Positions 24,776-33,457 of a stretch of DNA of 64,000 bases are shown piece after piece (the stretch's first letter is position 1; every line of letters starts with the position of its first letter). This DNA is from a virus. The translations under genes were made by a program, and so were the position numbers. Location of the stretch: positions 83,645 through 147,644 of the IMG/VR virus record IMGVR_UViG_3300028883_000033; one strand, written 5' to 3'. The notes under the pieces were generated by a model that searched no databases, was not told the origin of the DNA, and worked only from the letters and a program-made list of their open reading frames with translations.

Positions 24776-25897
24776 ATGACAAGTGTAGTTTTTAATCAGG
24801 ATGCTACTGACCATCTCAAGGCAAAATTATTCCTTGATGAAGGTGGAAACCCTGAAATTCAGCGGTACGAACAAGTACGCTACGACACGTTGGAAAATTT
24901 TGTTGATAAGCAGCTGAGTTTTTTCTGGCGCCCTGAAGAAGTCGACCTATCGAAAGATAAGAACGACTTCCGTGATTTGCCGGAAGCTCAACAGCATATT
25001 TTTACGTCGAATCTATTCCGTCAGATCCTCCTAGACAGTGTCCAGGGCCGCGGCCCTAATATGACGCTGTTGCCGATCTGTTCTCTGCCAGAAATGGAAG
25101 ATTGGATCACGAACTGGTCCTTCAATGAGACGCTACATTCGCGTGCATACACCCACGTTATCCGCAATGTATATTCAAACCCATCGCAAGTGATTGACGA
25201 AATTACGAAGATTCCCGAGATCCTGCAATGTGCCGCTGCTGTATCCAAGCACTACGATCAGCTGGCATATTGGAACGCAATCTGGCAAGCACGCCGGTTG
25301 GGCGTTGATGTTAATTCAGCATATGACGAATACGAACACAAGAAGTCGCTGTGGATGACTTTAAATTCTATCAATGCTCTGGAAGGTCTTCGGTTTTATG
25401 TATCGTTCGCATGCTCGTGGAATTTCGCCGAACAGAAAAAGATGGAAGGAAATGCAAAAATTATCCGATTGATTTGTCGGGATGAAAATCTGCATCTCGG
25501 CAGCACACAATATATACTACGTACCCTTCCTAAGGATGACAAAATATACAAGGATATTGCTGCAAAAACAAAAGATGATGTAATGCAGTTATTCTTGGAT
25601 GTTGTCCAGCAGGAGAAGGACTGGGCCACATACCTGTTCAAGTACGGCTCGATGATTGGATTGAATGCTGAGATTCTTCATCAGTACGTGGAGTGGATTG
25701 CTTCTCGCCGTATGAGAACAATCGATTTGGACGTACCGTTCAATCATCCAACATCTGATCCACTACCTTGGACGAAAAACTGGATTTCTGGCAAAGAAGT
25801 GCAGTATGCCCCACAAGAATCGGAGATTGCGTCCTACTTGATCTCCGATGTTGAACAAGACGTTGACGCATCCACACTGGATGGACTAAGTTTATAA
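24776..25897 (+). CDS. nrdB: Class I ribonucleotide reductase small subunit
   Basis: 373 residues, the normal NrdB length. It shows the ferritin-like helices with the metal ligands spread through EEVDLSKDKNDF, NWSFNETLHSRAYTHV and RDENLHLGSTQ. It supplies the radical for NrdA. Located between nrdA and the glutaredoxin in one operon (14-base gap to the next gene, with AAGGAGAT as ribosome site). Confidence 0.96.
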   Translation: MTSVVFNQDATDHLKAKLFLDEGGNPEIQRYEQVRYDTLENFVDKQLSFFWRPEEVDLSKDKNDFRDLPEAQQHIFTSNLFRQILLDSVQGRGPNMTLLPICSLPEMEDWITNWSFNETLHSRAYTHVIRNVYSNPSQVIDEITKIPEILQCAAAVSKHYDQLAYWNAIWQARRLGVDVNSAYDEYEHKKSLWMTLNSINALEGLRFYVSFACSWNFAEQKKMEGNAKIIRLICRDENLHLGSTQYILRTLPKDDKIYKDIAAKTKDDVMQLFLDVVQQEKDWATYLFKYGSMIGLNAEILHQYVEWIASRRMRTIDLDVPFNHPTSDPLPWTKNWISGKEVQYAPQESEIASYLISDVEQDVDASTLDGLSL

Positions 25898-25911
25898 GGA
25901 GATTAACACAA

Positions 25912-26172
25912 ATGGATATCACTGTTTTCGGAACCCCTATTTGCCCCAACTGCAAGAATGTAACATCATTCCTCGATTCCGCTGGTGTAGGATACAAATA
26001 CAAAACGATTGGTGAGGATGTTGATAAATCGGATGTTGATGCGTTGGTGGGCCGTTCTGTGCGATCCGTGCCTGTGATTGTCTCTAACGGTTCTGAAGTG
26101 TCATTTGAGGACCTACGCCGCCAGGTTTCAGTGTCTGAAATGACGAGTACGTTAGCTGCATTGGAGTTATAA
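25912..26172 (+). CDS. Glutaredoxin / thioredoxin-like (NrdC role)
   Basis: 86 residues. MDITVFGTPICPNCKNVTSF carries the CPNC redox motif (Cys11, Cys14). VRSVPVIVSNG contains the cis-proline loop, and FEDLRRQV is the usual C-terminal helix. It would recycle electrons to the reductase encoded by the two preceding genes. Its 3' end overlaps the convergent phosphatase gene by 6 bases. Confidence 0.9.
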   Translation: MDITVFGTPICPNCKNVTSFLDSAGVGYKYKTIGEDVDKSDVDALVGRSVRSVPVIVSNGSEVSFEDLRRQVSVSEMTSTLAALEL

Positions 26173-26691
26173 TCCAATTTCCTTTAATTGACGTATGGTG
26201 TCCTCAGCTGATGTGTGGAGGACACCAATCCCTCCAGCCTCCATCCAAGGATTGATAGCTTTCATTTTATCGTCTATGAGGATGTGATTAGGCGCGGCGT
26301 GTTGAGCCTTCTCCGCAGCACGTATGGTCGTATTGACGACAACGTCCTCGCCAAGATAGTTATTGACCCATCGACGCTTTTGGTCATGCCCTCCGAACTT
26401 TGGATCGCCTGTGGCTGACAAAATTTCAGCAGGCCCGTGTGGAGAAATATATTCCCACAACTGGAAAGCGTCTTCCATAGGCTGAGCATCATACCACAAT
26501 TCCCCTCCGTGGGTGAATTGGTATTCGGTGGCGACGTGCCACATCATATCTCGAGTGGCTTGATCTGTTTCGTATAGTTTTTCTGAATACGGAAGACGGT
26601 AGCCGAGAACAACATCCATAATGCGGCCGACCCCGCCCGCGAAGTCCACAAGGACTCCGTCCATATCACAGAAAATTTTATACTGCATCAA
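26167..26691 (-). CDS. HAD-family 5'(3')-deoxyribonucleotidase-like phosphatase
   Basis: 174 residues. HAD motif I is FCDMDGVLVDFAG (nucleophile Asp and acid/base Asp), motif II EILSATGDP, and motif IV ILIDDKMKAIN. The family hydrolyses nucleoside monophosphates or other small phosphates. Close to the RNR operon, so a role in nucleotide balance is likely. It overlaps the preceding small gene by 4 bases (ATGA). Confidence 0.85.
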   Translation of the reverse strand: MMQYKIFCDMDGVLVDFAGGVGRIMDVVLGYRLPYSEKLYETDQATRDMMWHVATEYQFTHGGELWYDAQPMEDAFQLWEYISPHGPAEILSATGDPKFGGHDQKRRWVNNYLGEDVVVNTTIRAAEKAQHAAPNHILIDDKMKAINPWMEAGGIGVLHTSAEDTIRQLKEIGL

Positions 26692-26939
26692 TAATAGTCG
26701 TCGTATGTTTGCTTTCCGTGTCCGAAACCTTCGGTGTAATCCATTTCGTCCTGTTCGAAGCTGAAGTCAGCCCACTCTCCTATGGAGATGAACGAACGAT
26801 TATATGTTGGATCGAAGACTGAACCGTCCTCTTTGATTTCGATACCGTAAATTCTTTCTACTTCATCACGAGAAAGATTTTTTACGTCATTGACCACATG
26901 CGTCACTTCGTGCGCGTGAATGTGGTGGTGTCGGCTCAT
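26688..26939 (-). CDS. Hypothetical His-rich acidic protein
   Basis: 83 residues. The N-terminus MSRHHHIHAHEVTHVV has five histidines; the remainder is acidic with aromatic residues (SIGEWADFSFEQDEMDY). Not recognised. Overlaps the phosphatase start. Confidence 0.6.
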   Translation of the reverse strand: MSRHHHIHAHEVTHVVNDVKNLSRDEVERIYGIEIKEDGSVFDPTYNRSFISIGEWADFSFEQDEMDYTEGFGHGKQTYDDYY

Positions 26940-26965
26940 TATGCACCTCTGCGTTAGCCTTAGGG

Positions 26966-27223
26966 TTACAGTGCCAGGATCGTTAGGATTCCGGCGGATA
27001 CGGCAAGGTTGATGATACCCAAAATGAGGTTAACAGTCAACAGCTTGCGGTTTTTGGAAAGTAGTTCAGTGGTCTCAATGTGGCGTGCCTCTGAGTTCCG
27101 GGCTAGGTCCTCGGCAACAGCCAGTGTTGTTAGTGATACGTCGACAGCTTCGCGAGCTGTATTCGCAGCACGTTGAACTTCTTCTTTAGTGACATTCGGT
27201 AGGTCGTCCGAATATGATTTCAT
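26966..27223 (-). CDS. Small protein with C-terminal membrane helix
   Basis: 85 residues. Helical, charged N-terminal two thirds followed by a hydrophobic C-terminal segment (VNLILGIINLAVSAGILTIL), consistent with a tail-anchored protein. Overlaps the 81-residue gene upstream by 4 bases. Part of a three-gene membrane cassette with a lipoprotein. Confidence 0.6.
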   Translation of the reverse strand: MKSYSDDLPNVTKEEVQRAANTAREAVDVSLTTLAVAEDLARNSEARHIETTELLSKNRKLLTVNLILGIINLAVSAGILTILAL

Positions 27224-27465
27224 TTTGCGAGTACTCCAACTATAGTCTTTAGTATATTGAATGCTTGTATGATTTTTATCTTGCGTTCTAACGTGTCCGA
27301 CATCCGTCGAACTTCGTCCACTTCGAGTAGATCGTTGACCAACTCTTCGAACTGTTCTTTTGACAGATCGTCGTTATATAGGCCATCATTTAAAACAGAA
27401 ATTTGTTGCGCAGCTTCGCGTATAATAGGGTCTTCGTGATTGAGAAAATCTTCTAAACGTTCCAT
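27220..27465 (-). CDS. Small helical protein with weak C-terminal hydrophobic end
   Basis: 81 residues, acidic helices then IIQAFNILKTIVGVLAK. Residues about 65-81 are amphipathic or weakly membrane-binding. Partner gene of the tail-anchored protein that follows, with a 4-base overlap. It begins 6 bases after the lipoprotein gene ends. No family recognised. Confidence 0.6.
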   Translation of the reverse strand: MERLEDFLNHEDPIIREAAQQISVLNDGLYNDDLSKEQFEELVNDLLEVDEVRRMSDTLERKIKIIQAFNILKTIVGVLAK

Positions 27466-27471
27466 GTTGAC

Positions 27472-27867
27472 TTACCTCGCCTTTTGGGCAACAGCTTCCA
27501 GAGCCGTGCGAACTTTCTTCAAGAACAGCTGAGATTTTAGCGTGCAGTAGGTCTTGGTGGCTGCGTCCTTTTCGTATTGCGCCTTGAACTCTAAAACATC
27601 ACCCTTGAGAATGTCAGCAATTCCATAAACTTCAGTGTTTCGGGGGGTGTAGAAAGTATATGTGTGGAGCAGGCGAGCGTTGTATTCAAGCTCGGGAATA
27701 TAAGACCGCACGACATCGTTATTGCCGCAGTTCTCGTTAATTAGAACCACCGAAGTTTCTAAACGAGCGAGAATTTCATACTCGTTGTTATCGTAGCTCT
27801 GCGGGACCATAGCACATCCCGATAGCACTGTAACCGCTAGAATGGTGGAAAGTAGTATGTTCTTCAT
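27472..27867 (-). CDS. Phage-encoded lipoprotein
   Basis: 131 residues. A lipoprotein signal peptide MKNILLSTILAVTVLSGCAM has lipobox LSGC with the acylated Cys at residue 18. The mature part has two further cysteines. It would be attached to a membrane after export. Possible roles are surface exclusion or an outer-membrane spanin, both unproven. An ACTAAATA element stands five bases before the ATG, predicting a leaderless late transcript. Confidence 0.75.
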   Translation of the reverse strand: MKNILLSTILAVTVLSGCAMVPQSYDNNEYEILARLETSVVLINENCGNNDVVRSYIPELEYNARLLHTYTFYTPRNTEVYGIADILKGDVLEFKAQYEKDAATKTYCTLKSQLFLKKVRTALEAVAQKAR

Positions 27868-27872
27868 ACAAC

Positions 27873-27880
27873 TATTTAGT
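27873..27880 (-). promoter_or_regulatory. Late-promoter variant ACTAAATA
   Basis: Five bases before the lipoprotein ATG at 27867. Confidence 0.5.
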
Positions 27881-28094
27881 CGATTCGATTACCATCTTCA
27901 TCGTAATGTCCGAGAACTTGCTGTTTTCCCGCCAGAACGGCACTTCGCAACTTCATCTCAGCGCGGTTTAGGTTCCCATCACAATCATCCAGATCGATAA
28001 AGAACACCCATCTCCACTCCCCATCAGACAGAATCTGTTTCTGCGCGATCAGATCGCCGTTACCATCTTCGACTATACGGTAACTATACATCAT
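27876..28094 (-). CDS. Hypothetical protein downstream of topoisomerase subunit
   Basis: 72 residues from the ATG at 28094 (MMYSYRIVEDGNGD), which has AGGAAG as its ribosome site and overlaps the end of the topoisomerase gene by 11 bases. A short beta-rich protein (DGEWRWVFFIDLDD). Function unknown. Confidence 0.6.
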   Translation of the reverse strand: MMYSYRIVEDGNGDLIAQKQILSDGEWRWVFFIDLDDCDGNLNRAEMKLRSAVLAGKQQVLGHYDEDGNRID

Positions 28095-29430
28095 ACTTTT
28101 TCTTCCTGTAGTTTGTAAGAACGTCTTTGAGTTCTTCAACGTAGACGTCCTTTCGCCTTTTTGGTGACTTGAGCAGCGACCGGTATTCCTTCATCAGAGC
28201 TTCAGCATCTTTCAGTTTCTGCTCCACCTTATTCTTCTCTTCTTCGGTGAAACGGTAAACAGGAAGATCGGCGATGTAGTCAATATAAACAATACCAATT
28301 TCCGTCAGGAACTCTTTGAGTTCGGACCGCGACCCAATTTTCTTCGCAACACCGCCCACGTTGCGGTTAATGGCTCGAAGTACATCTTTGTAGCGTTGGA
28401 TATCAATTTCCAAAAGCCCGGCCAATCGTTCGTATCGTTTGACATACCAGCTTAACCTCCAATCACAGAAATCTTGAATGATTTCTTGATAGTTAGTTGA
28501 CCATACACTCTCGCCGTCAAAGTTAATGACGTTCATGTTTTCGCCAACGTTGTTTAACAAACCCAAATAATTCAGAACGCCCATCTCATCTTTCATGGAT
28601 TCATGTGATAGTGTTCCTTTTTTAAAGCGAACCTCGATGTTGTATGAGTCTCGAGAGTTGTCAGTATATTCCTGAATCTTTCCATCTTCCTCGAGCTTGT
28701 TGAGTTTCTCAACGTACTTTTCGTGAGTGGTTCCGTATGGAAGATTGGTAATACGAATGGTTGTTGCATTAACCTTTTCATATTCGCCCAGGAAGGTATA
28801 CTTGTACCCGCCAGTGCCAGTTTCTACCCAATCAACCGCCTTCTGTTTAATCGGAACGAGCTCGGGCAGGTCTTCGTAAAAATCTCTACCTTCAAGATAA
28901 TCTATTTGAGCCTTAATGATGCTGGGGAGGGAACGGGGGAGAATGCTCGAAGCAAAACCTACTGCGATACCGTCTTGCGGATTCAGGAGGACAATAGGGA
29001 TAAGCGGTAGGAAATGCTTCGGCTCCTCTAAAGTGCCATCATAATTTTCTTGCAGGGGAACTATTTCAATGTCACGAAAAACAACATCCTTTGTAAACTC
29101 ACTAACCTTGACGCTAGTGTATCGAGCAGCACCATATGCTGTGGGCGCGAGCAGCGTACCGAATGCACCATCTCCATTAAGGAGTGGAATGTTGTTGCCG
29201 TAGGGAGCAGCTAATGTGTTAACAGCCCCCTCAGGAGATTGGTGAGGATGGATAGGCATTGTTGCGCCAGCAAGCGTTGCAGACTTGAACTTGCTTCCGT
29301 TTCTAGCTGTCCACAGCACTCTTCGCGCAGCAGCCTTTAGTCCATCCGCTGCGTGAGGAATAGCTCTCGATTGTAGAACGTATAGTGAATAATCTCTACG
29401 TTCATTGTTCACATATTCAGAACTTTTCAT
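28084..29430 (-). CDS. 52: Type II topoisomerase, DNA-cleaving subunit (gp52-like)
   Basis: 448 residues, the length of T4 gp52 (442). The GyrA/ParC-type core shows ARRVLWTARNGSKFKSATL, NTLAAPYGNNIPLLNGDGAF and the catalytic Tyr104 in GAARYTSVKV. It pairs with the ATPase subunit at 31148. Stop codon is TAG. It overlaps the 64-residue gene upstream by 4 bases. Confidence 0.95.
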   Translation of the reverse strand: MKSSEYVNNERRDYSLYVLQSRAIPHAADGLKAAARRVLWTARNGSKFKSATLAGATMPIHPHQSPEGAVNTLAAPYGNNIPLLNGDGAFGTLLAPTAYGAARYTSVKVSEFTKDVVFRDIEIVPLQENYDGTLEEPKHFLPLIPIVLLNPQDGIAVGFASSILPRSLPSIIKAQIDYLEGRDFYEDLPELVPIKQKAVDWVETGTGGYKYTFLGEYEKVNATTIRITNLPYGTTHEKYVEKLNKLEEDGKIQEYTDNSRDSYNIEVRFKKGTLSHESMKDEMGVLNYLGLLNNVGENMNVINFDGESVWSTNYQEIIQDFCDWRLSWYVKRYERLAGLLEIDIQRYKDVLRAINRNVGGVAKKIGSRSELKEFLTEIGIVYIDYIADLPVYRFTEEEKNKVEQKLKDAEALMKEYRSLLKSPKRRKDVYVEELKDVLTNYRKKKYDV

Positions 29431-29621
29431 AAGATTGTCATAGCTCTATCATAATCATCTTCAGGATCGTGCGAATGTTGCCTGAGGTACCTAGTCAGCC
29501 GATCAGCCATTTCGGCATGCTGTTCATCTCGAACTTCTTCGATAAATTCAAGAACATCATCAGGTACGTGGTCGACACCATTCAATTCAATTTCGGTTGA
29601 GATAACTAGTTTAACTGACAT
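29427..29621 (-). CDS. Hypothetical protein between topoisomerase subunits
   Basis: 64 residues from the ATG at 29621 (MSVKLVISTEIEL), which has GGGAGAG upstream and overlaps the phosphoesterase stop. Acidic and His-containing (HSHDPEDDYDRAM). Function unknown. Confidence 0.6.
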   Translation of the reverse strand: MSVKLVISTEIELNGVDHVPDDVLEFIEEVRDEQHAEMADRLTRYLRQHSHDPEDDYDRAMTIL

Positions 29622-30285
29622 GTTCCATACTCTCCCATCGCGTTCTTGCAATTTCTATCAAGCGGTGCCAATGCATTGGCTTATATTCGATAACCTCTAC
29701 GCTAACATTTATGTGTCGTAGGCTGTTGGTGTCATACGCGTTGTGGATGTGTCCATGAACATTAATCCAATCAGCTGGGCAGGTTTCGAACGGGAAGTGC
29801 GTAAACACCAAAGGTGGGCTCAACCCAGGGAGTGCGTAGATTAGATGTTTTTCCTTGAAGTGAAGATTCTTAACTTTACCTTTATTGATATCGTGGTTGC
29901 CAATAATAAGGATTCTATCGCCGTTGAGATTAGCAAGGATTTCATTTGCCCGCTGATCCCCCATAAACGCAACGTCGCCAACCCATATGACAAGATCATC
30001 ATCTCCAACCGTTTCGTTGTGATTTGTAATCAGTTGTTGAGACATATCATCTAAATCGCAGAAAGGACGGTTGCAGTACTTGATGATATTTTTGTGTCCG
30101 AAGTGAGTATCACTCCACACCCAAATATTTTCATATTGAGGAGTGTGGTCAGCTTCCATTAGAGGAATTTGTTCGTAATGTGATACCTTTCGTACGCGCG
30201 GTCGCTTAGTCTTTCCACCATCATAAGAAACAAGTTTCTTTAGATCGTCTATGTATAACTGACGTAAATGTTCAATCTCGTTCAT
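29611..30285 (-). CDS. Metallophosphoesterase (calcineurin-like)
   Basis: 224 residues from the ATG at 30285. Family motifs run in order: WSDTHFGH (DxH), WVGDVAFMGD (GDxx), ILIIGNHDINKG (GNHD), VFTHFPFE and VHGHIHNA (GHxH). These coordinate two metals. Phosphodiesterase or phosphatase on an unknown substrate. The N-terminal 60 residues are an added helical and basic extension. An upstream ATG at 30327 would overlap the preceding gene; I prefer the closer start. Confidence 0.85.
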   Translation of the reverse strand: MNEIEHLRQLYIDDLKKLVSYDGGKTKRPRVRKVSHYEQIPLMEADHTPQYENIWVWSDTHFGHKNIIKYCNRPFCDLDDMSQQLITNHNETVGDDDLVIWVGDVAFMGDQRANEILANLNGDRILIIGNHDINKGKVKNLHFKEKHLIYALPGLSPPLVFTHFPFETCPADWINVHGHIHNAYDTNSLRHINVSVEVIEYKPMHWHRLIEIARTRWESMEHVS

Positions 30286-30287
30286 TG

Positions 30288-30995
30288 TTATGACCAATAA
30301 GTGTATATCATTGGTTGAAGCTGCCATATTGTTTTTTCGTCAGTGAACATTTCCGTATACCGGAAGAACTCAACCAAAACTTCGGGGATGACAACGTTGT
30401 ATTTCTCAGTCCAGTGCAATTCGCACCCAAGTTTTTCTAAGGCCACTAATTGCAAATCAAATTTATCTTCCCCGGCTGCGTTTCGGTACAAGTAAATTAA
30501 CTGTTCGATTGTCCGATCAGCACGTTCGCCAGTTTCGTTGTTAATGTACCCATCGTAAGGGTATAACGGAACGTCGAGAACCTTCACTGAAGGCTCAATA
30601 CCAATCCCAGCGTCATAGTAGTCGATGGTATCGTCGTATCGAGTCCACCTATTATCCGTGAATGGGGTAAAAGTTACAACATCCGGCAGCCCGCCTTCGT
30701 TTTCATATGATACGCAGTAGTGAATGTCTCTGAAGTGGCTCTCTTCGAAATCTCTTTGGAGCATTAATGCTAACGCGAAATGTTCGTATGGATCACTTTC
30801 ATCGACTAATCGTTGGCAGTGTTGTTTAAACCCTTCTGTCGTCCAACGGTCTTCCCTCTCGGACCAGTCTGTGTGCCACCAACCATTGGGATTAAAGCGA
30901 GGGTCGTCAACTTCTCTTGTTCCGTACTTGTCGACCTCTTTGGTTTTTAGGTCAACTAACCCATACCCAAGAACTTTATGAATTCGGATTCCCAT
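30288..30995 (-). CDS. Hypothetical protein
   Basis: 235 residues, not recognised. Starts MGIRIHKVLGYGLVDLKTKE; acidic with many Trp and Tyr residues. The type of N-terminus recurs in T4-like phage proteins of unknown role. Flanked by genes with short gaps or overlaps in the topoisomerase operon. Confidence 0.7.
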   Translation of the reverse strand: MGIRIHKVLGYGLVDLKTKEVDKYGTREVDDPRFNPNGWWHTDWSEREDRWTTEGFKQHCQRLVDESDPYEHFALALMLQRDFEESHFRDIHYCVSYENEGGLPDVVTFTPFTDNRWTRYDDTIDYYDAGIGIEPSVKVLDVPLYPYDGYINNETGERADRTIEQLIYLYRNAAGEDKFDLQLVALEKLGCELHWTEKYNVVIPEVLVEFFRYTEMFTDEKTIWQLQPMIYTYWS

Positions 30996-31161
30996 CTTTT
31001 TCTTTTAGCCTCTTTTCCAGTTGTCGAATTCTCCAATACATCCACACTGCACAACTACGGTCGTGGAAATGGGGGTCGGGTGTTTTTGTCAAACAAGTAC
31101 AGCCGCCGACGGGGTATTCGGGATCCTCATCTGGTAAATCTTCGTAGTCAATTTTCTTCAT
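30976..31161 (-). CDS. Small probable zinc-binding protein
   Basis: 61 residues from the ATG at 31161, which overlaps the topoisomerase stop region. GGCTCLTKTPDPHFHDRSC offers three Cys and two His that could bind one zinc. The C-terminal half is a charged helix. Function unknown. Confidence 0.6.
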   Translation of the reverse strand: MKKIDYEDLPDEDPEYPVGGCTCLTKTPDPHFHDRSCAVWMYWRIRQLEKRLKEKDGNPNS

Positions 31162-33031
31162 TTGTTTGTAGCCACTCTTTTCTGGCATCGGAATCGTTGC
31201 TAAACAACAACTTCAACGTATCTTGCATTTTACCATCATCGGTAATTGGTATCAAGGTATTAGTTTCGCCTGAAAGAATCATCTCCCAGTCTTTCTGGAC
31301 CATACTGCCAAGACCCTTATAGTAGCTTATCGACCAGCCCTTGTGTTTAGATTTTGCTTGTTCGAATTCATTCCGTGTTGGGAAGTGAATCCTTTTATCT
31401 CCTTTCACTGCACATACGTTTGGTGCTACCAACCGATAGACGAAAGGATCGTAGTTGGGGTCGAATAGTTCAGGCCAATACGTGTAGAATAGATTAACAA
31501 GAAGGGTAAAGATATCACCACCGTCTACATCAGCATCTGTGGCGATGACGACCCGCCCATAGTTCAACTCACTCCTCAATGCTCGCTGGCCAGGAACCAA
31601 ACCAATGGCAGTAATCAGGTCAGTAACCTTACCCATCTTCAATAGCTGTGCTACAGTAGACCCATATACGTTATTAATCTTACCTGTTAAAGGGTAGGAT
31701 GCGTGTATCCTAGGATCTCTCGCTTGGGTAATCATACTGGCCGCAGAAAGCCCTTCCGTAACCAACAATTGAGTTTCCCACCGGTTCTTGCTTGTAGCAT
31801 CAATCAAACCTGGAACTTTTTTCTTGAGGTTCTTTTGGTGTTCTTTAACGGCTTTCTTGTTGGCGTTAGCGTGGTACCGAACCATCGCCCGTTCGAGAAC
31901 GGTTGATAGCCAGTCCTTATTCTTGCGCATAAAGGATGCCCACTGAGCATCAATCATGTCACTAACTTCTTTGCGTAAGTTAGGACCCGTTAGTCGCGTT
32001 TTCGATTGTGCGTCGTATTGAGGGTCCGACAACCGAAGATTTCCGATGACCAGTAAGTGGTTACGGACATCGTTCTTGGTAACTTCGCATTTTGCTTTTT
32101 TTGCTTCTCTTGAGAGCTGGTTGATTGTTCTGTCGTAGAACGCATTAAGAAATTGCGTGTTACATAATCCACCATCGAAGAGAAGCGAGCTGTTAACCCA
32201 CGAATATACTTGTTCATCCAATCCCTCGTTTACGTCGAACACGACGTAGAATTCCATTCCATCTGCTTCGAACTTGAAATAGTCCTTTGAAATCTTTTTG
32301 ATAATTTCCTCGAAGCCCTTTCGGTACTTATATCGTTTGCCGTTGTATTCGGCTGTAACGCCTGGGTTGGTTAGAGCGATTTCGATCGCCCTATTTTCCA
32401 TCAACTGCTCTGGTAGTGTAATATCGTCAAATACCTCAGGGTCGAGCTGAAACTCGATCGTGGTACCAGACTTTGCGCTTCCTTTGCGAATTGAGGGCTT
32501 GGTGACGTGATTCGCTCCGTTGCTAAACGTTTGGCGGTACCGCTTATTGTCGCGATGAATGTCAATCTTGAATTCAGTGCTACAGAAATTAACACAAGCG
32601 GATCCGACGCCATTCTGACCAATAACTCCAGCCTCTTTATCATCGTCAAAGTTGCGGCCAGAACGCAATTGACCAAATACTACTTCTGGTGTGTGTGGTC
32701 CAGTTTCGTGCTTGCTAATTGGAACACCTCGACCATTGTCAGAAATTGTGTACATCCCAAGAACTGGATGAGCATCGATCGTAATGTGTTTGCCAGCTAG
32801 AGACGTCTGAGCGAATTCATCCAAGCAGTTATCAATGATTTCGCCGACCGCTTTATACACGGCAGGAATGAATGTGATGTTTTGAACAGAAAACGTGTTG
32901 TTGAGAAACGACGGGACGGAGTAAGTCGTCTCTTTCATATTCCCAAGATAAATTTGTGTCCGCAATCTGACGTGATCGCGATCCGACAACACCTTAATGT
33001 CGTCTGCGGTATAGTTATTTTTGCGAGCCAT
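31148..33031 (-). CDS. 39: Type II topoisomerase, ATPase subunit (gp39-like)
   Basis: 627 residues. The GHKL ATP-binding fold shows EIIDNCLDEF and ISDNGRGVPI. The TOPRIM metal site has LLVTEGLSAA and IATDADVDGG. T4 splits this subunit into gp39 and gp60, but here it is one gene. Together with gp52 it removes supercoils during replication. It starts 3 bases after the SprT-like gene ends. Confidence 0.95.
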   Translation of the reverse strand: MARKNNYTADDIKVLSDRDHVRLRTQIYLGNMKETTYSVPSFLNNTFSVQNITFIPAVYKAVGEIIDNCLDEFAQTSLAGKHITIDAHPVLGMYTISDNGRGVPISKHETGPHTPEVVFGQLRSGRNFDDDKEAGVIGQNGVGSACVNFCSTEFKIDIHRDNKRYRQTFSNGANHVTKPSIRKGSAKSGTTIEFQLDPEVFDDITLPEQLMENRAIEIALTNPGVTAEYNGKRYKYRKGFEEIIKKISKDYFKFEADGMEFYVVFDVNEGLDEQVYSWVNSSLLFDGGLCNTQFLNAFYDRTINQLSREAKKAKCEVTKNDVRNHLLVIGNLRLSDPQYDAQSKTRLTGPNLRKEVSDMIDAQWASFMRKNKDWLSTVLERAMVRYHANANKKAVKEHQKNLKKKVPGLIDATSKNRWETQLLVTEGLSAASMITQARDPRIHASYPLTGKINNVYGSTVAQLLKMGKVTDLITAIGLVPGQRALRSELNYGRVVIATDADVDGGDIFTLLVNLFYTYWPELFDPNYDPFVYRLVAPNVCAVKGDKRIHFPTRNEFEQAKSKHKGWSISYYKGLGSMVQKDWEMILSGETNTLIPITDDGKMQDTLKLLFSNDSDARKEWLQTNEEN

Positions 33032-33034
33032 GTA

Positions 33035-33457
33035 TTAGTCGTCTATGTATTCTGATAATGGTAGGTTTAGTTCACGCTTTATTAGTGGTGCCCATTCATA
33101 AAAATTTTGTCCGTGTGACATTCTTCGGTGATACACCCATTCATATTGATGAACCATCTCATGAACCAAGACGGTAATAAACTGTTTTCGATCTTCCAAC
33201 TGTCGCCGGACACCCATGATAACATCATCAGTTCGAAGGACTGGCGATGTCCATCCGTATGAACCATCACGAAAGTTTCTGCACACAATATCTTTCGGTG
33301 GGTAGAGTATACCTCTGAAAACTGCGTGGTTCAACTGATACCACCAATGCAGTACGAACGTAGGGGTGACGTCGAGAAGTTCTTCCCCCCGTTTCTTGAG
33401 GTGTGATTTAATGCGTTTCCTGGCCGCTATTGTTTTTGTTGTGGCCTCGTTCGTCAC
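33035..33457 (-). CDS. SprT-like metallopeptidase-fold protein
   Basis: 140 residues. VLVHEMVHQYEWVYH provides the HExxH zinc motif and GQNFYEWAPLIKREL the third-ligand region, as in SprT/Spartan-type proteins of T4-like phages. Spartan degrades DNA-protein crosslinks in eukaryotes; the phage role is unknown. Placed between primase and topoisomerase, which fits a DNA-linked task. It overlaps the primase stop by 4 bases. Confidence 0.85.
   Translation of the reverse strand: MTNEATTKTIAARKRIKSHLKKRGEELLDVTPTFVLHWWYQLNHAVFRGILYPPKDIVCRNFRDGSYGWTSPVLRTDDVIMGVRRQLEDRKQFITVLVHEMVHQYEWVYHRRMSHGQNFYEWAPLIKRELNLPLSEYIDD

Noticed and set aside
24000-25897. Intron or intein in RNR, polymerase or topoisomerase genes
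   Set aside because: All these genes read through at normal length with continuous motifs; no insert found.
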